Shown: in pieces, positions 53,464 to 62,507 of the stretch
Layout: the number at the start of each line of letters is the position of its first letter
Position numbering within the stretch: the stretch's first letter is position 1
Assembly (NCBI GenBank): GCA_046292345.1
Contig: JBKBRC010000001.1
Coordinates: 62,001 to 126,000 of the forward strand
Source: JBKBRC01 sp046292345
Lineage (GTDB): Bacteria > Bacteroidota > Rhodothermia > Rhodothermales > Rubricoccaceae
DNA: 64,000 nucleotides
Direction of reading: 5' to 3'
Made by a program: the position numbers and the translations under genes
Notes under the pieces: model-generated
Seen by the model: the letters and a program-made list of their open reading frames with translations, nothing else
What the model was told of the DNA's origin: nothing
The model's database searches: none

Positions 53464-54768
53464 TCAGGGCTGCTCGTCCAGCACGAGGCGAAAGCCGTTG
53501 CCGGCACGCTCGGCGCGCGCGCCGAGCGCCTGTGCCAGGGCCTCGACGGCCGGCTCGAGGCCGTCGCCGGCGCGGAAGCGCCCCGAGACGGGCTCGCCAC
53601 GCAGGTCTGGCGCCACGCTCACGGGCCGCCCGAAGCGTGCGCCGAGACGCTCGGCGACCCGCCCCGCAGGCTCGGCGCGCGCGAACACGTCCCCCGTCCA
53701 CTCGAGCGCAGAGCCGATGTCGGCCGGGGCTGGCGGCACAGGCCTGTCGAGGGCGAGCACGCGGCTCTGCTGCCCGGGCGCGAGGCGGACGGCCTCGGCC
53801 GGCCTGGCGCGCGGCGCGAGCGTGACGGCGCCGCTGAGCAGCACCACGTCCGTCTGCACGTCCGTCGCGGCGACAGAGAACGTCGTCCCGACGACGCGGA
53901 CCTCGGCGTTGGGCGTCTCGAGGACGAACGGCTGCGCAGGATCGTGGTAGACGTTGAAGAGCACCTGCCCGGCGAGCAGGCGGGCCTGCCGGGCGTCCGC
54001 GCCCGCCTCGCGGCGCACCATCAGGACCGCCCCGGGCGCGAGCTCGGCCGCGGAGCCGTCCGGCAGCGAGATTGCGCGGGCCTCAGCGGCGCGGATCGTC
54101 TCGAAGCCGGTGTCGCGGCGTTGCAGGAACACGAGCAGCGCTGCAAAGCCCACGACGGCGAGCAGCATCACGCCGCGGACGGCCCAGCGCATGACCGGAC
54201 GCCGGGCCGCACGCGCGGGCCGCGCGGGCGATCGGTCGGCCGCGGTGAGGGGCCGCAGCGGTGACGCGGCCACGACCGGCGACGCGCCGTCTGCAGGCGG
54301 GACGCCGTCGCCAGCCGGCATCTCGGGCACGGCTATGGCATCGGCCGCATGGGCTATCCATGCCTGCTCGAAGGCGGCCGCGTCTGCGCGGAGGCGGCGG
54401 ATGGCGTCTCCCACGGACGGATGGCGCGCGATGGCCTCGAGCAGACCTTCGCGGGCGGCCTCGAGGGCCTCGTGCTCCGCGGGCGAGAGCGCATCGGAGG
54501 CGGGCGTCCCCGGAGCGCTGCCGGCCGGCTCGCGGGCCGGCCCCTCCGCATTCTCCGGGAGCGCAAAGTCGCCGAGCGCGGCGAGGACAAGCAGTTCAGG
54601 ATCGGGCAGCGCCCGGTCGAGCTCGGCGCGGACGTGCGCGCGCAGCGCCGTCCAGCGCCGAAAGGCCTCGGCGAGGTCGGGCTGCGCGGCCAGCGCCACC
54701 GCGATCGCCTCCCGCTCCTCGGGCGGAAGCACGTCGTAGAGGGCGAGCGTTTCGAGAGCGTCACGCAT
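53464..54768 (-). CDS. FecR-type anti-sigma/signal transduction protein
   Basis: 434 aa. N-terminal 170 residues cytoplasmic with an Ala/Pro-rich linker; one transmembrane helix (VMRWAVRGVMLLAVVGFAALLVFLQ); then the periplasmic FecR domain (ISLPDGSAAELAPGAVLMVR, LLAGQVLFNVYHDPAQPFVLETPNAEVRVVGTTFSVAA) and a C-terminal STN/DUF4974-like part (LGARFGRPVSVAPDLRGEPVSGRF). It relays receptor signal to the ECF sigma factor whose gene is 5 bp upstream. Confidence 0.93.
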   Translation of the reverse strand: MRDALETLALYDVLPPEEREAIAVALAAQPDLAEAFRRWTALRAHVRAELDRALPDPELLVLAALGDFALPENAEGPAREPAGSAPGTPASDALSPAEHEALEAAREGLLEAIARHPSVGDAIRRLRADAAAFEQAWIAHAADAIAVPEMPAGDGVPPADGASPVVAASPLRPLTAADRSPARPARAARRPVMRWAVRGVMLLAVVGFAALLVFLQRRDTGFETIRAAEARAISLPDGSAAELAPGAVLMVRREAGADARQARLLAGQVLFNVYHDPAQPFVLETPNAEVRVVGTTFSVAATDVQTDVVLLSGAVTLAPRARPAEAVRLAPGQQSRVLALDRPVPPAPADIGSALEWTGDVFARAEPAGRVAERLGARFGRPVSVAPDLRGEPVSGRFRAGDGLEPAVEALAQALGARAERAGNGFRLVLDEQP

Positions 54769-54773
54769 GCGGT

Positions 54774-55328
54774 TCAGAGGAAGAGCGGCAGGGCGAGCAC
54801 GGCCGGCAGCGCCGCCGCAAGGAGCCCCCGGAGACGCTCGAAGGCCCGTTTGACTTGCATTTTCACGGCGGCCTCGGTCGTGCCGAGCATGGCGGCGATG
54901 TCGAGATACGGATAGCCCAGCTCGCGCAGCTCGATGATGCGCCGTGCGTGCGGGGTGAGGTGCTCGAGCGCGCGGGCGAGATCCATGCCGAGCGCGGTGT
55001 CTTCCGGGTCGACGGCGCCGGGCGGCGGGAGGTCCGGGTCGAACAGCGCCTCGCGCGCGGCGTACCGGCCGCGGTAGTGGTCCTGCAGTTCGAAGAGGGC
55101 AGCTTTCATGGCAAAGGCCTTGAAGCGCTCCGGCTGCTGGAGCGCGCCGAGACTGCGATGGATGCGCAGCAGCGCGTTTTGCGCAAGGTCGTCTGCGTCC
55201 GGCACCGCGCCGAGGCGGCTCGTGAAGAAGGCCCGCAGCGCCGGGCGGATGGCCGCGAGCAGGCGCTCCCGCGCGGCGGAGTCCCCGGCCTGAGCCAGTG
55301 CGACGGTTTGCGGATCGAAGGCGAGCAT
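54774..55328 (-). CDS. ECF RNA polymerase sigma factor with hydrophobic C-terminal tail
   Basis: 184 aa. Sigma region 2 shows DADDLAQNALLRIHRSLG and FKAFAMKAALFELQDHYRGR; region 4 shows LTPHARRIIELRELGYPYLDIAAMLGTTEAAVKMQVKRAFERLR. ATG 55328 is the first in-frame start that fits. The last 16 residues are hydrophobic (LLAAALPAVLALPLFL), unlike typical ECF factors, which end after region 4. Directly upstream of FecR. Confidence 0.9.
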   Translation of the reverse strand: MLAFDPQTVALAQAGDSAARERLLAAIRPALRAFFTSRLGAVPDADDLAQNALLRIHRSLGALQQPERFKAFAMKAALFELQDHYRGRYAAREALFDPDLPPPGAVDPEDTALGMDLARALEHLTPHARRIIELRELGYPYLDIAAMLGTTEAAVKMQVKRAFERLRGLLAAALPAVLALPLFL

Positions 55329-55476
55329 AGGGTGGGTCGTGGCTGTAGCCGCACCGGACGAGCGCCGGGTCACGCGGCCGCGCGCGTCCGAAGGTAGAGG
55401 TGGGTTCCGCTCACGGGACACACGCGCTCCGGCGCCGTGGCCCCTCACGCCAGCACACGAGCCGCCCCGCCTCCCG

Positions 55477-56337
55477 TCAGAGCAGTTGTCCTACCTCGAG
55501 CGCGAGCGCGAGCATGCCTGCCACCATGGCGGCCTTGAGCCACCGGCTCGCCTGCCCGGCGCGGCGGGCGGGCTCCGTCTCGGACGGCGCGGCCGCGGCC
55601 AGACCCAGGTGCCACGTCGCCCGCAGCAGCGCGCCCGCCGCCGGCAAGACCAGCAGCAAGAACGAGCGCTCGAGACCGGCAAGCAGGGGCGTGGGCAGCA
55701 GGAGCACGCACAGCGCAGTGAGCACGAGCGCAGCCCCGGCCACCCCGCGCAGACTCCACACGACCGGAAGCGTCCGCGCGCCCTCCGCCCGGTCCCCGGG
55801 CGCGTCCTCGACATCCTTGGCCATCTCGCGGGCCAGCGTGGTCAGCACGGCGAAGACGATGCCAGCCACCAGCACCGCCCCCGGCCCCGCACCCGTGGCG
55901 AGCCCGCCGTAGAGCAGCGCCAGCCCCAGTACGACCGCCACCGCCACGTTGCCCACCACGGGTAGCCGCTTCAGCCGCGCGTTGTAGGCCCAGAGCAACC
56001 CTACCGAGACGAGCGCGATCGCGCCGTGGAGGACCGAGACGGCCAGCCCCAGCAGAATGCCTGCGGCAGAGAGCCCCCCCCACACCACCCACGCCGCGCG
56101 GACGGTCGCGCGCCCGGCCGGCAGCGCGCGGTCGGGGCGGTTCCGCCGGTCAATGGCAAGGTCGTAGGCGTCGTTCTGCGCGTTGGCCGCTCCGCCAATG
56201 AGTGCCCCGCTCAGCATCGCCAGGATCAGCGCCGGAACATCGGCCTCGCCGAGCGCGGCCCCGGACGCCAGGAGCCCGCCCAGCGCGATGCCAACCAGGA
56301 ACAGGACGAAGTTGAGCGGACGCAGCAGCGAGAGCAT
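55477..56337 (-). CDS. UbiA-family prenyltransferase
   Basis: 286 aa, about eight transmembrane helices. First Asp-rich motif NDAYDLAIDRRNRPDR, second motif KDVEDAPGDRAEGARTLPV. The LARE-MAKD context and the NRPDRALPAGR run resemble geranylgeranylglyceryl-phosphate or homogentisate-type transferases rather than MenA. It transfers an isoprenoid chain to an acceptor; which one is unknown. Confidence 0.9.
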   Translation of the reverse strand: MLSLLRPLNFVLFLVGIALGGLLASGAALGEADVPALILAMLSGALIGGAANAQNDAYDLAIDRRNRPDRALPAGRATVRAAWVVWGGLSAAGILLGLAVSVLHGAIALVSVGLLWAYNARLKRLPVVGNVAVAVVLGLALLYGGLATGAGPGAVLVAGIVFAVLTTLAREMAKDVEDAPGDRAEGARTLPVVWSLRGVAGAALVLTALCVLLLPTPLLAGLERSFLLLVLPAAGALLRATWHLGLAAAAPSETEPARRAGQASRWLKAAMVAGMLALALEVGQLL

Positions 56338-56413
56338 GGAGCAAGCTAGCCGCGAAACCTGGCACCCGGCCGCCTGGCCCGGCCCGTCATGCTCCGTCTG
56401 CCGCCATGTTCCG

Positions 56414-56806
56414 TCAGTCGTCCTCGAGGCTCATCAAGTAGTCCTCGACGCTCCCTACGCTCACGCGCGTCTCGCCCTTCACCTTACGCGCCTTGATGCT
56501 GCCCTGGCGAATCAGCTTCTGGACCTGGTTGCGATCGATGAGCTTGAGCAGGCGGCGCGCCTCGGTGCGCGAGACCGTGTCTTCGCGGTACTCGCTCGCG
56601 AAGTCGCGCAGGAAGTCCAGTGACGTGCCGGAGATCTGGATCAGGCGGAGCTCTTCGTTTTTCTCGGACACGCCCCAGTCGAGGGAAGCCTCGATCAGGC
56701 CCCGATCGGCCCAGTTGACGAGCGTCTGGCGAGAAATGCGCAGGGCCTCAGAAAGCTCGTCGAGCCGCAGGGTGTTAGAGGGCGTAGCGGAAGGTCTGTC
56801 GGCCAT
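56414..56806 (-). CDS. Helix-turn-helix DNA-binding protein
   Basis: 130 aa. N-terminal MerR-like helix-turn-helix (LDELSEALRISRQTLVNWADRGLI), a middle helical part, and an excisionase-like second domain (EARRLLKLIDRNQVQKLIRQGSIKARKVKGETRVSVGSVEDYL). Possibly a regulator of an adjacent gene. No partner is evident. Confidence 0.8.
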   Translation of the reverse strand: MADRPSATPSNTLRLDELSEALRISRQTLVNWADRGLIEASLDWGVSEKNEELRLIQISGTSLDFLRDFASEYREDTVSRTEARRLLKLIDRNQVQKLIRQGSIKARKVKGETRVSVGSVEDYLMSLEDD

Positions 56807-56889
56807 GGCGGGGAGTGCTACCTGTTTGCACGAACAACGTGTTAGCGTTGGAAAAAGTGCCCGTCGGAGCGCCCCCCTCGGGACGAGGC

Positions 56890-57345
56890 TCAGTAGAGCC
56901 CCCTGTCGGTCAGACGGTCCAGTTCGTCGCGCGAGATGACCCGCCAGGCCGGGCTGCTCAGCTGTCCCGAGCGGAGCTGTGTGAACGTGGCCCGGAGCAG
57001 CACCGGCGGCGCCTGCGGACGGGCGCCATCGGGTACGCGGAACACATAGGTCACGCGAGCCGGATCGAGCCGCAGTTCGCGTGCCATGAACTCGGCCGCG
57101 TAGCGCGCCTCATTGGTGATGGCCCCCTGTCCCCCAAAGGCATCCGGATCACCCACGACTTCGTCGACGACCGCCGTGTGCGGCCGGCGACGGTCGGAGG
57201 TCACGTAGACGCGCACACGTGCGGTGCGCGTACCGTCGTACGTCCGCCACGTGAGCATCTGGTCGGAGACGGGCGCCGTCTGGGCCGAGGCAACCGGGGC
57301 GGCGAACGGGAGCACGAGCAGGAGCCGAAGGGCCAGAGCGCGCAT
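56890..57345 (-). CDS. Secreted hypothetical protein (151 aa)
   Basis: Signal peptide with an alanine cut near VASA. Mature part has LTWRTYDGTRTARVRVYVTSD and an end with WRVISRDELDRLTDRGLY. No family is recognised. Lies downstream of the HTH gene direction-wise, 83 bp away. Confidence 0.6.
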   Translation of the reverse strand: MRALALRLLLVLPFAAPVASAQTAPVSDQMLTWRTYDGTRTARVRVYVTSDRRRPHTAVVDEVVGDPDAFGGQGAITNEARYAAEFMARELRLDPARVTYVFRVPDGARPQAPPVLLRATFTQLRSGQLSSPAWRVISRDELDRLTDRGLY

Positions 57346-57514
57346 CGGTGCGGAGAGCTTGCGGGACGCGCCGAGACCCCCGGACGACCCGGCGCGCAAC
57401 CCGGCCAGGCTGAGAAGATTTGATGAACAAACTATAGCGGCGCGGTCAACCTCCAGTCCCAGTCTGCGATGCGCCGCCCGGCGTCCGGGCCGTGCGACGG
57501 TCTCGGGCAGGCGA

Positions 57515-58558
57515 TCACTCGTCGGCGTAGATCGCCACGACGATCTGCCCGGAGGCCGTGACGTAGCCGCGGTACATGCCCTCGGTGTTGAAGGGCATCG
57601 CGACGCGGCCCTCGCGGTCGAGGGCGATTACACCGCCCGTACCACCGGCCTCGGTGAGCGTCGTTCCGATGACGTGGCCGGCCGCCACCGCGACGTCCTC
57701 GCCGAGGTACGCCATGCGCGCGTGGATGTCGCGCGCGACCGAGAGGCGGATGAAGTACTCGCCGTGGCCGGTCGCCGAGACGCCCACGGTCTCGTCGGCG
57801 GCGAACGTGCCGGCGCCGATAATCGGCGCGTCGCCCACGCGGCCGTAGCGCTTGTTGGTCATCCCTCCCGTGGAGGTGCCGGCGGCGAGGTGCCCAGCCT
57901 GATCGCGGGCGACGGCCCCCACGGTGCCGGTCATCTGCCACGGCTCGGGGGCGCGCAGCCCTCCTGTGGCGCTGCGCTCGCGCTGCTGCGCCGCGTCGAG
58001 CGCGCGGCGGCGGCTCTCGACGTGGAAGTAGCGGTTCGGGACGAGCTCGAGCCCGTGCTCGAGCGCGAACTCTTCGGCGCCGGCGTCGGTGAGCAGCACG
58101 TGGGGCGAGTGCTCCATTACGGCCCGCGCAAGGCGGATCGGGTGACGGACGCGCATCGTGCCGGCGGCAGCGCCGGCGGCACCCGTGCGCCCGTCCATCA
58201 CCGAGGCGTCGTGGCGCACGGTGCCGTCGGCGGCGAAGACGCCGCCGCGGCCGGCGTTGAAGTAGGGGCTCTCCTCAAGCACGACGATAGCCGCCTCGAC
58301 GGCGTCGAGGGCTGGCGCGCCGGCCTGCCAGCGCGCGTAGCCGGCGCGAAGCGCTTGGGCGAGCGCCTCGCGCACGGCGGCGTCGGTCTGCGGAGTCATG
58401 TCGGCGCGGCGGATCGTCCCGGCGCCGCCGTGCACGACGAGCACGACGGGATCGGCCGCCGGCGCCGCCGCGGCGGCGCCGGCCGGCGAGGTACGCTGCG
58501 CGGCGGCATCGGAGGCGCAGAAGACGAGGGCAGCCAGAAGCAACGGGATACGAGGCAT
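57515..58558 (-). CDS. Isoaspartyl peptidase / L-asparaginase (Ntn-hydrolase)
   Basis: 347 aa. Signal peptide, so periplasmic or exported. N-terminal VVHGGAGTIRRADMTP is the family hallmark, with NAGRGGVFAADGTVRHDASVMDG. Autocleavage and catalysis use the Thr of GTVGAVARD, and the beta subunit continues with TSTGGMTNKRYGRVGDAPIIGAGT. ATG 58558 chosen for the signal peptide. Removes isoaspartyl residues or asparagine. Confidence 0.93.
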   Translation of the reverse strand: MPRIPLLLAALVFCASDAAAQRTSPAGAAAAAPAADPVVLVVHGGAGTIRRADMTPQTDAAVREALAQALRAGYARWQAGAPALDAVEAAIVVLEESPYFNAGRGGVFAADGTVRHDASVMDGRTGAAGAAAGTMRVRHPIRLARAVMEHSPHVLLTDAGAEEFALEHGLELVPNRYFHVESRRRALDAAQQRERSATGGLRAPEPWQMTGTVGAVARDQAGHLAAGTSTGGMTNKRYGRVGDAPIIGAGTFAADETVGVSATGHGEYFIRLSVARDIHARMAYLGEDVAVAAGHVIGTTLTEAGGTGGVIALDREGRVAMPFNTEGMYRGYVTASGQIVVAIYADE

Positions 58559-58680
58559 GGGCGGCATAGGCGGTGCGGAACGACGTCATGATACCGCGCC
58601 CGTGCGATCTTACGAGAGCCTTCGCATGCTACCGTGAAAGCGCTCCGATCCTCTGGGGCTCGGGCGCGTACCTCCGGAGC

Positions 58681-58770
58681 GCCTTTCGCTCCCGCGCCTT
58701 TCGCTCCCGCGCCTTTCGCTCCCGCGCCTTTCGCTCTCGCGCCTTTCGCTCTCGCGCCTTTCGCTCCCAT
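58681..58770. repeat. 15-bp tandem array upstream of the cupredoxin lipoprotein
   Basis: Six units of gcctttcgctcccgc with two variants (ctctcgc). The last copy contains ATG 58769. The array fills the 5' leader of the lipoprotein whose start is 58781. Confidence 0.95.
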
Positions 58771-58780
58771 GCTCGTCCTC

Positions 58781-59188
58781 ATGCGCTTCCTGCCTCTGCC
58801 TGCGCTGACTGCCCTCGCCGTGTTCATCCTCACGGCTTGCCAGACGTCCGAGACGGAGGTCGCCGTGACCGGTCCGGCGCAGGCACCGACCACCGGAATC
58901 GCCGCCGACGGTCCGGCCGCGGGTGCGGCCTTCGAAGTGTCCTTTTCGGCGTCCGGCTTCCGGCCGGCCGCGATCACGGTCCCGGCCGGTCAGACGAGTA
59001 CGATCGCATTCACGCGTGAGGACGAGGCGCCCTGCGACGGCCCGCTCACAGGCGACGCGGGCCTCGGCCTCGCGCCAACCGAGATCGCGACCGGCCAGCG
59101 TGCCGAGGTCACGGTCACGCCCGAGGCCGGCGTCTACCAGGTGGCCTGCACCGAGACCGGCGCAGCGCTCATCGTCGAGGCCGACTGA
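58781..59188 (+). CDS. Lipoprotein with cupredoxin-like domain
   Basis: 135 aa from ATG 58781. ATG 58769 in the last repeat copy and 58634 further up are alternatives; only from 58769 onward is a signal peptide formed (LTACQTS lipobox). The mature part resembles the EfeO-type cupredoxin fold: FSASGFRPAAITVPAGQTSTIAFT, Cys in EAPCDGPL, GVYQVACTETGA. A full set of type-1 copper ligands cannot be confirmed. Followed by an HMA gene, 48 bp apart. Confidence 0.75.
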   Translation: MRFLPLPALTALAVFILTACQTSETEVAVTGPAQAPTTGIAADGPAAGAAFEVSFSASGFRPAAITVPAGQTSTIAFTREDEAPCDGPLTGDAGLGLAPTEIATGQRAEVTVTPEAGVYQVACTETGAALIVEAD

Positions 59189-59236
59189 ACCCGCCGCCAA
59201 AGCCGGCCCGCCCGTCCCTCTTCCCTCTTCAGACCA

Positions 59237-59446
59237 ATGGAACGCGAAACACTCACCATTCGCGGCATGAGCTGCGAGCATTGCGTCGCGGCCGTCCGCC
59301 GCACGCTCGACGGCCTCGAGGGCGTGCGCGCCGAGCACGTCGAGATCGGCACGGCAACCATCCTGCGCGACCCCGACGCGGCACCGCTTGGGACCGTCGC
59401 GGCGGCGCTCAGCGAGGAAGGATTTGCCCTCGAGACTGATGGCTGA
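59237..59446 (+). CDS. Heavy-metal-associated domain protein (CopZ-like)
   Basis: 69 aa single HMA domain with TIRGMSCEHCVAAVRRTLDGLEG (CxxC). CopZ-type proteins bind Cu(I) and pass it to ATPases such as CopA. ATG 59237; its stop overlaps the ATG of the next gene by eight bases, so they are probably co-translated. Confidence 0.88.
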   Translation: MERETLTIRGMSCEHCVAAVRRTLDGLEGVRAEHVEIGTATILRDPDAAPLGTVAAALSEEGFALETDG

Positions 59447-59840
59447 ACACACCTCGCCCCCGCGCTCCGACGATGCCGGCTCCGGCAGCCCGCCGGAAGC
59501 CACGCGCCACGCCGGTGGCTTCACGCTCGACCTCTCGTCTGGGCGCCCGGCCTCGGGCAAGCGCGCGCGCAAGGCCCCCCTGGCCCTGGTGCAGCAGACG
59601 ATCAACCTGAGCACGCGCAAGGCGGCTGCGCCGGCTGCTCCGGCTCCGGCTGCTCCGGCTCCGGCTGCTCCGGCTCCGGCTGCTCCGGCTCCGGCTGCTC
59701 CGGCTTCAAAGCCTCCACGCCGCGGCGGGAGCAAGGCTGGCAAGCGCGACGCGCGGCGGGACGGGCCACCCTCCGGCGGCGTCAGCACGCTCGCCGACCT
59801 GCTCGACGCGGAGACGCTCGCACGCCTGCGCGGGCGCTAG
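59439..59840 (+). CDS. Hypothetical Ala/Pro-rich protein overlapping the HMA gene
   Basis: 133 aa. Starts at ATG 59439 inside the end of the HMA gene. Contains a five-fold APAAP array (residues about 65-90), basic flanks (KPPRRGGSKAGKRDARRDG), and a C-terminal short helix STLADLLDAETLARLRGR. No family known. Confidence 0.55.
   Translation: MAEHTSPPRSDDAGSGSPPEATRHAGGFTLDLSSGRPASGKRARKAPLALVQQTINLSTRKAAAPAAPAPAAPAPAAPAPAAPAPAAPASKPPRRGGSKAGKRDARRDGPPSGGVSTLADLLDAETLARLRGR
59633..59707 (+). repeat. 15-bp tandem array (APAAP units)
   Basis: Five units of ggctgctccggctcc, the last with a change (cttc). Encodes Ala-Pro-Ala-Ala-Pro repeats within the hypothetical protein. Frame kept. Confidence 0.95.
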
Positions 59841-59858
59841 CGCGCTGGCGCCGCGCCC

Positions 59859-61190
59859 CTACAGCCCCACGAGGTAGAGCGGGCGAATCGAGAAGCAGAG
59901 CGGAAACAGTGCGAGGCATGCGTAACCGAGCGCGCGGCGACCGGCCGAGAGCGGCTCCGGTACGAGCACTGGAGGATGGTCTACGCGAATGACGAACGCG
60001 ATCAGTGCCACCCAGAGCAGCCACCCCGTGAATCCTGCCTGCGCTGCCAAGCCGGGCGCAACGGCGCCCGTGAGTGCAACGAGCCCGACGCACGCTGCCA
60101 CGCCAGCCCCGGCAAGCCCTGGCGAGCGCCCGACGATCTTGGGCATGACGAGGCCACACGCAGCACCGTAGATCAGCCATACCAGGAATCCGGCTCCCGG
60201 CACGTCGAGCGCGCCTAGCGCGTCGCCGAAATCGGCGACCAGCCCGAGGCCGCCCGAGAGCAGCAGCAGCAGCGTCGCCACGCGTGCCACGATGCGGTGC
60301 ACGACCTCGCCGAAGAGCGCGTACACGACGTGCCCGCCGTCGAGCTGCCCGACGGGGAGCAGGTTGAGCGCGGTGAAGAACATCCCGAGCCAGGCGGCCA
60401 TCAGCACCGGGTAGTGCATCAGCTCGTAGCCTGGCGGCACGTAGTCGGCGAAACGGAGCAGGAACGAAAACAGCGGCGTCTCGCCGAACACGAGCGCGAA
60501 GCCCCCGCCGGCCAGCACGTCCTCGACGGGTGGGAACTCGCCCGTGAGCAGCACCGCCTCCACGAGCGGCGCATGGCCGGAGACCGAGAGCAGGTACGTC
60601 GGCGGAGGGAGCGCAGCAACGGCGTAGACGAGCAGGGCCAGCGCGACGACGAAGCCCGCCAGCGGCCCCGAGGCGCCCACGTCGAACAGCTGACGCGTGG
60701 TGCGGATCGGCTCTCGGATGCGGATCACAGCGCCGAGCGTCCCGAGCGTGCCCGGTATCGGCACCGGCAGGAAGTAGGGCAGCGAGACGCTCAGGCCCAC
60801 GCGGCGCGCGGCGACGTAGTGCCCAAACTCGTGCACGGCCAGGAAGAACAGGAACGGGACGGCGTAGCGGAGACCGTCGGCCACGAAGGCGGGCCAGCCG
60901 CCGGCCAGCCACGCCAGGTCCCGCCCGACGAGCTCGCCGCCCACCCAGGTCGCCGAGGCGAGTGTGGCCAGGAAAAGCGCCACGTGCAGCCACACGCGCT
61001 CAGGCGGACGTGCGGCGGCCTCGGCCGGCCCCCGGTAGTCGAGCCGCGAGTGCGGGCCGGCGACGTACGGCCCCGGCGAATGCCAGAGCGGGCCCCGGGG
61101 GAGCCCGCCGGGCACGGGGCCCTCGTAACCATGACCCTCGGAACCATGAGACGGCTCGCCGGAGGGCGGCCGGGGCGGCGGAGTGTCCAC
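59859..61190 (-). CDS. Site-2 protease family (M50) membrane metalloprotease
   Basis: 443 aa with about ten hydrophobic helices. The zinc motif is AVHEFGHYVAARRVG (HExxH) and the second metal/Asp motif is LLPVGQLDGGHVVYALFG. Members cleave transmembrane signal proteins in regulated intramembrane proteolysis; this type resembles Archaea/Bacteroidota variants. GTG 61190 is the start. A Gly/Ser/His-rich N-terminus (residues 10-25) has a 15-bp tandem duplication. Confidence 0.9.
   Translation of the reverse strand: MDTPPPRPPSGEPSHGSEGHGYEGPVPGGLPRGPLWHSPGPYVAGPHSRLDYRGPAEAAARPPERVWLHVALFLATLASATWVGGELVGRDLAWLAGGWPAFVADGLRYAVPFLFFLAVHEFGHYVAARRVGLSVSLPYFLPVPIPGTLGTLGAVIRIREPIRTTRQLFDVGASGPLAGFVVALALLVYAVAALPPPTYLLSVSGHAPLVEAVLLTGEFPPVEDVLAGGGFALVFGETPLFSFLLRFADYVPPGYELMHYPVLMAAWLGMFFTALNLLPVGQLDGGHVVYALFGEVVHRIVARVATLLLLLSGGLGLVADFGDALGALDVPGAGFLVWLIYGAACGLVMPKIVGRSPGLAGAGVAACVGLVALTGAVAPGLAAQAGFTGWLLWVALIAFVIRVDHPPVLVPEPLSAGRRALGYACLALFPLCFSIRPLYLVGL
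61120..61149 (-). repeat. 15-bp tandem duplication in the M50 gene
   Basis: ccctcgtaaccatga and ccctcggaaccatga, 14 of 15 identical. Encodes SHGSEGHGYEG in the N-terminal region. Confidence 0.85.
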
Positions 61191-61274
61191 GCGGAAGAAA
61201 CGGGCGCAGGTGGGGAGCGGACGTGACGCGGCGCTACGCCGGGCCGGCGGCGGGGGTCCCGGCGCGGGGACGCG

Positions 61275-62507
61275 TCAGCGCAGCGCGCCAAGGGCACCGG
61301 CGATGCGGCGCAGGGCCTCGGCGAGCGCGTCCATGCCGGTAGCGTACGAGAGGCGCACCCCCGCGTCGTCGCCGAAGGCCTCGCCGGGCACGAGCGCGAC
61401 CTCGGCGGCGTCGAGCAGGTACGTGCACAGCGCGATGCTCCCCCCGATGACCTCCCCCGACGGGGCCCGGCGGCCGTAGAGCGCCGAGACGTCGGGGAAG
61501 AGGTAGAACGCGCCCTCGGGTTTGGGACAGACGAGGCCCGGCATCGTCTCGAGCGCAGCGAGGGCGGCGTCTCGCCGCTCGCGGAAGGCGCGCACCATGT
61601 CCCGCACTGGCTCGTGACCCATCTCGAACGCGGCGAGTGCGGCGACCTGCGCGATCGTGTTGGGCGCGCTCGTGAGCTGGCTCTGGATCTTGTCCACAGC
61701 CCTGGCGAGCCACTCCGGGCCGGCGAGGTACCCCAGCCGCCACCCCGTCATCGCGTAGCCCTTCGAAAAGCCGTTGATGGTGACGGTGCGCCCGGCCATG
61801 CCGTCGAGGGAAGCGAACGCGCGGTGCTCGGCGTCGAAGAGGACGTACTCGTAGATCTCGTCCGAGACCACGAGCACGTCCGGGAAGTCGCGCAGGACGC
61901 CCGCGAGCGCCTCCAGCTCGTCCGGCGGGTAGACGGCGCCGGTCGGGTTGGAGGGCGAGTTGAGCAGCACGACGCGCGTGCGCGGGGAGAGCGCGGCACG
62001 CAGCGCCTCGGGCGTCATGCGGTAGCCGTCGGCAGCGCGCGTGGGCACGGCCACGGGGTCGGCCCCGGCGAAGCGCGCCATCTCGGGATAGCTGACCCAG
62101 TAGGGCGCGGCGAAGACGACCTCGTCGCCGGGGCGGCACGCAGCCAGCAGCGTCTGCGCTACCGACTGCTTGGCGCCGTTCGAGCAGACGACGTGCGCGG
62201 CCGTAACGTGCGCCAGGCCGTTCTCGCGGCGCAGCTTCTCGGCGATGGCCTCGCGAAGCTCGGGCAGGCCTGCGTTGGCGGTGTAGTAGAAGCGCTCGTC
62301 GCGCAGGGCCTGGTGGGCCGCCGCCACGATGGGCGCCGGCGTCGGGAAATCCGGCTCGCCGGCCGAGAGTTCGATCACGTCGCGGCCGTCTCGGCGCAGG
62401 GCCTTGGCGCGCGCCGAGACGGCGAGCGTGGCGGAGGGCTGCATGGCCTCGACACGCGGGCTGAGCGCCGTCAGGGCCGGGGCGTCGGGGGCAAGGTCGG
62501 CAGGCAT
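61275..62507 (-). CDS. Class I PLP-dependent aminotransferase, aspartate aminotransferase type
   Basis: 410 aa. PLP-binding Lys in TINGFSKGYAMTGWRLGY; SAGEPDFPTP, NSPSNPTGAVYP, VVSDEIYEYVLF and a C-terminal Arg in LSYATGMD complete the family. Likely transaminates aspartate or a related acid. ATG 62507. Confidence 0.93.
   Translation of the reverse strand: MPADLAPDAPALTALSPRVEAMQPSATLAVSARAKALRRDGRDVIELSAGEPDFPTPAPIVAAAHQALRDERFYYTANAGLPELREAIAEKLRRENGLAHVTAAHVVCSNGAKQSVAQTLLAACRPGDEVVFAAPYWVSYPEMARFAGADPVAVPTRAADGYRMTPEALRAALSPRTRVVLLNSPSNPTGAVYPPDELEALAGVLRDFPDVLVVSDEIYEYVLFDAEHRAFASLDGMAGRTVTINGFSKGYAMTGWRLGYLAGPEWLARAVDKIQSQLTSAPNTIAQVAALAAFEMGHEPVRDMVRAFRERRDAALAALETMPGLVCPKPEGAFYLFPDVSALYGRRAPSGEVIGGSIALCTYLLDAAEVALVPGEAFGDDAGVRLSYATGMDALAEALRRIAGALGALR

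Noticed and set aside
59782..60993. Long minus-strand open frame across the M50 gene
   Set aside because: Arginine- and alanine-rich shadow in another frame of the clearly real M50 protease gene.
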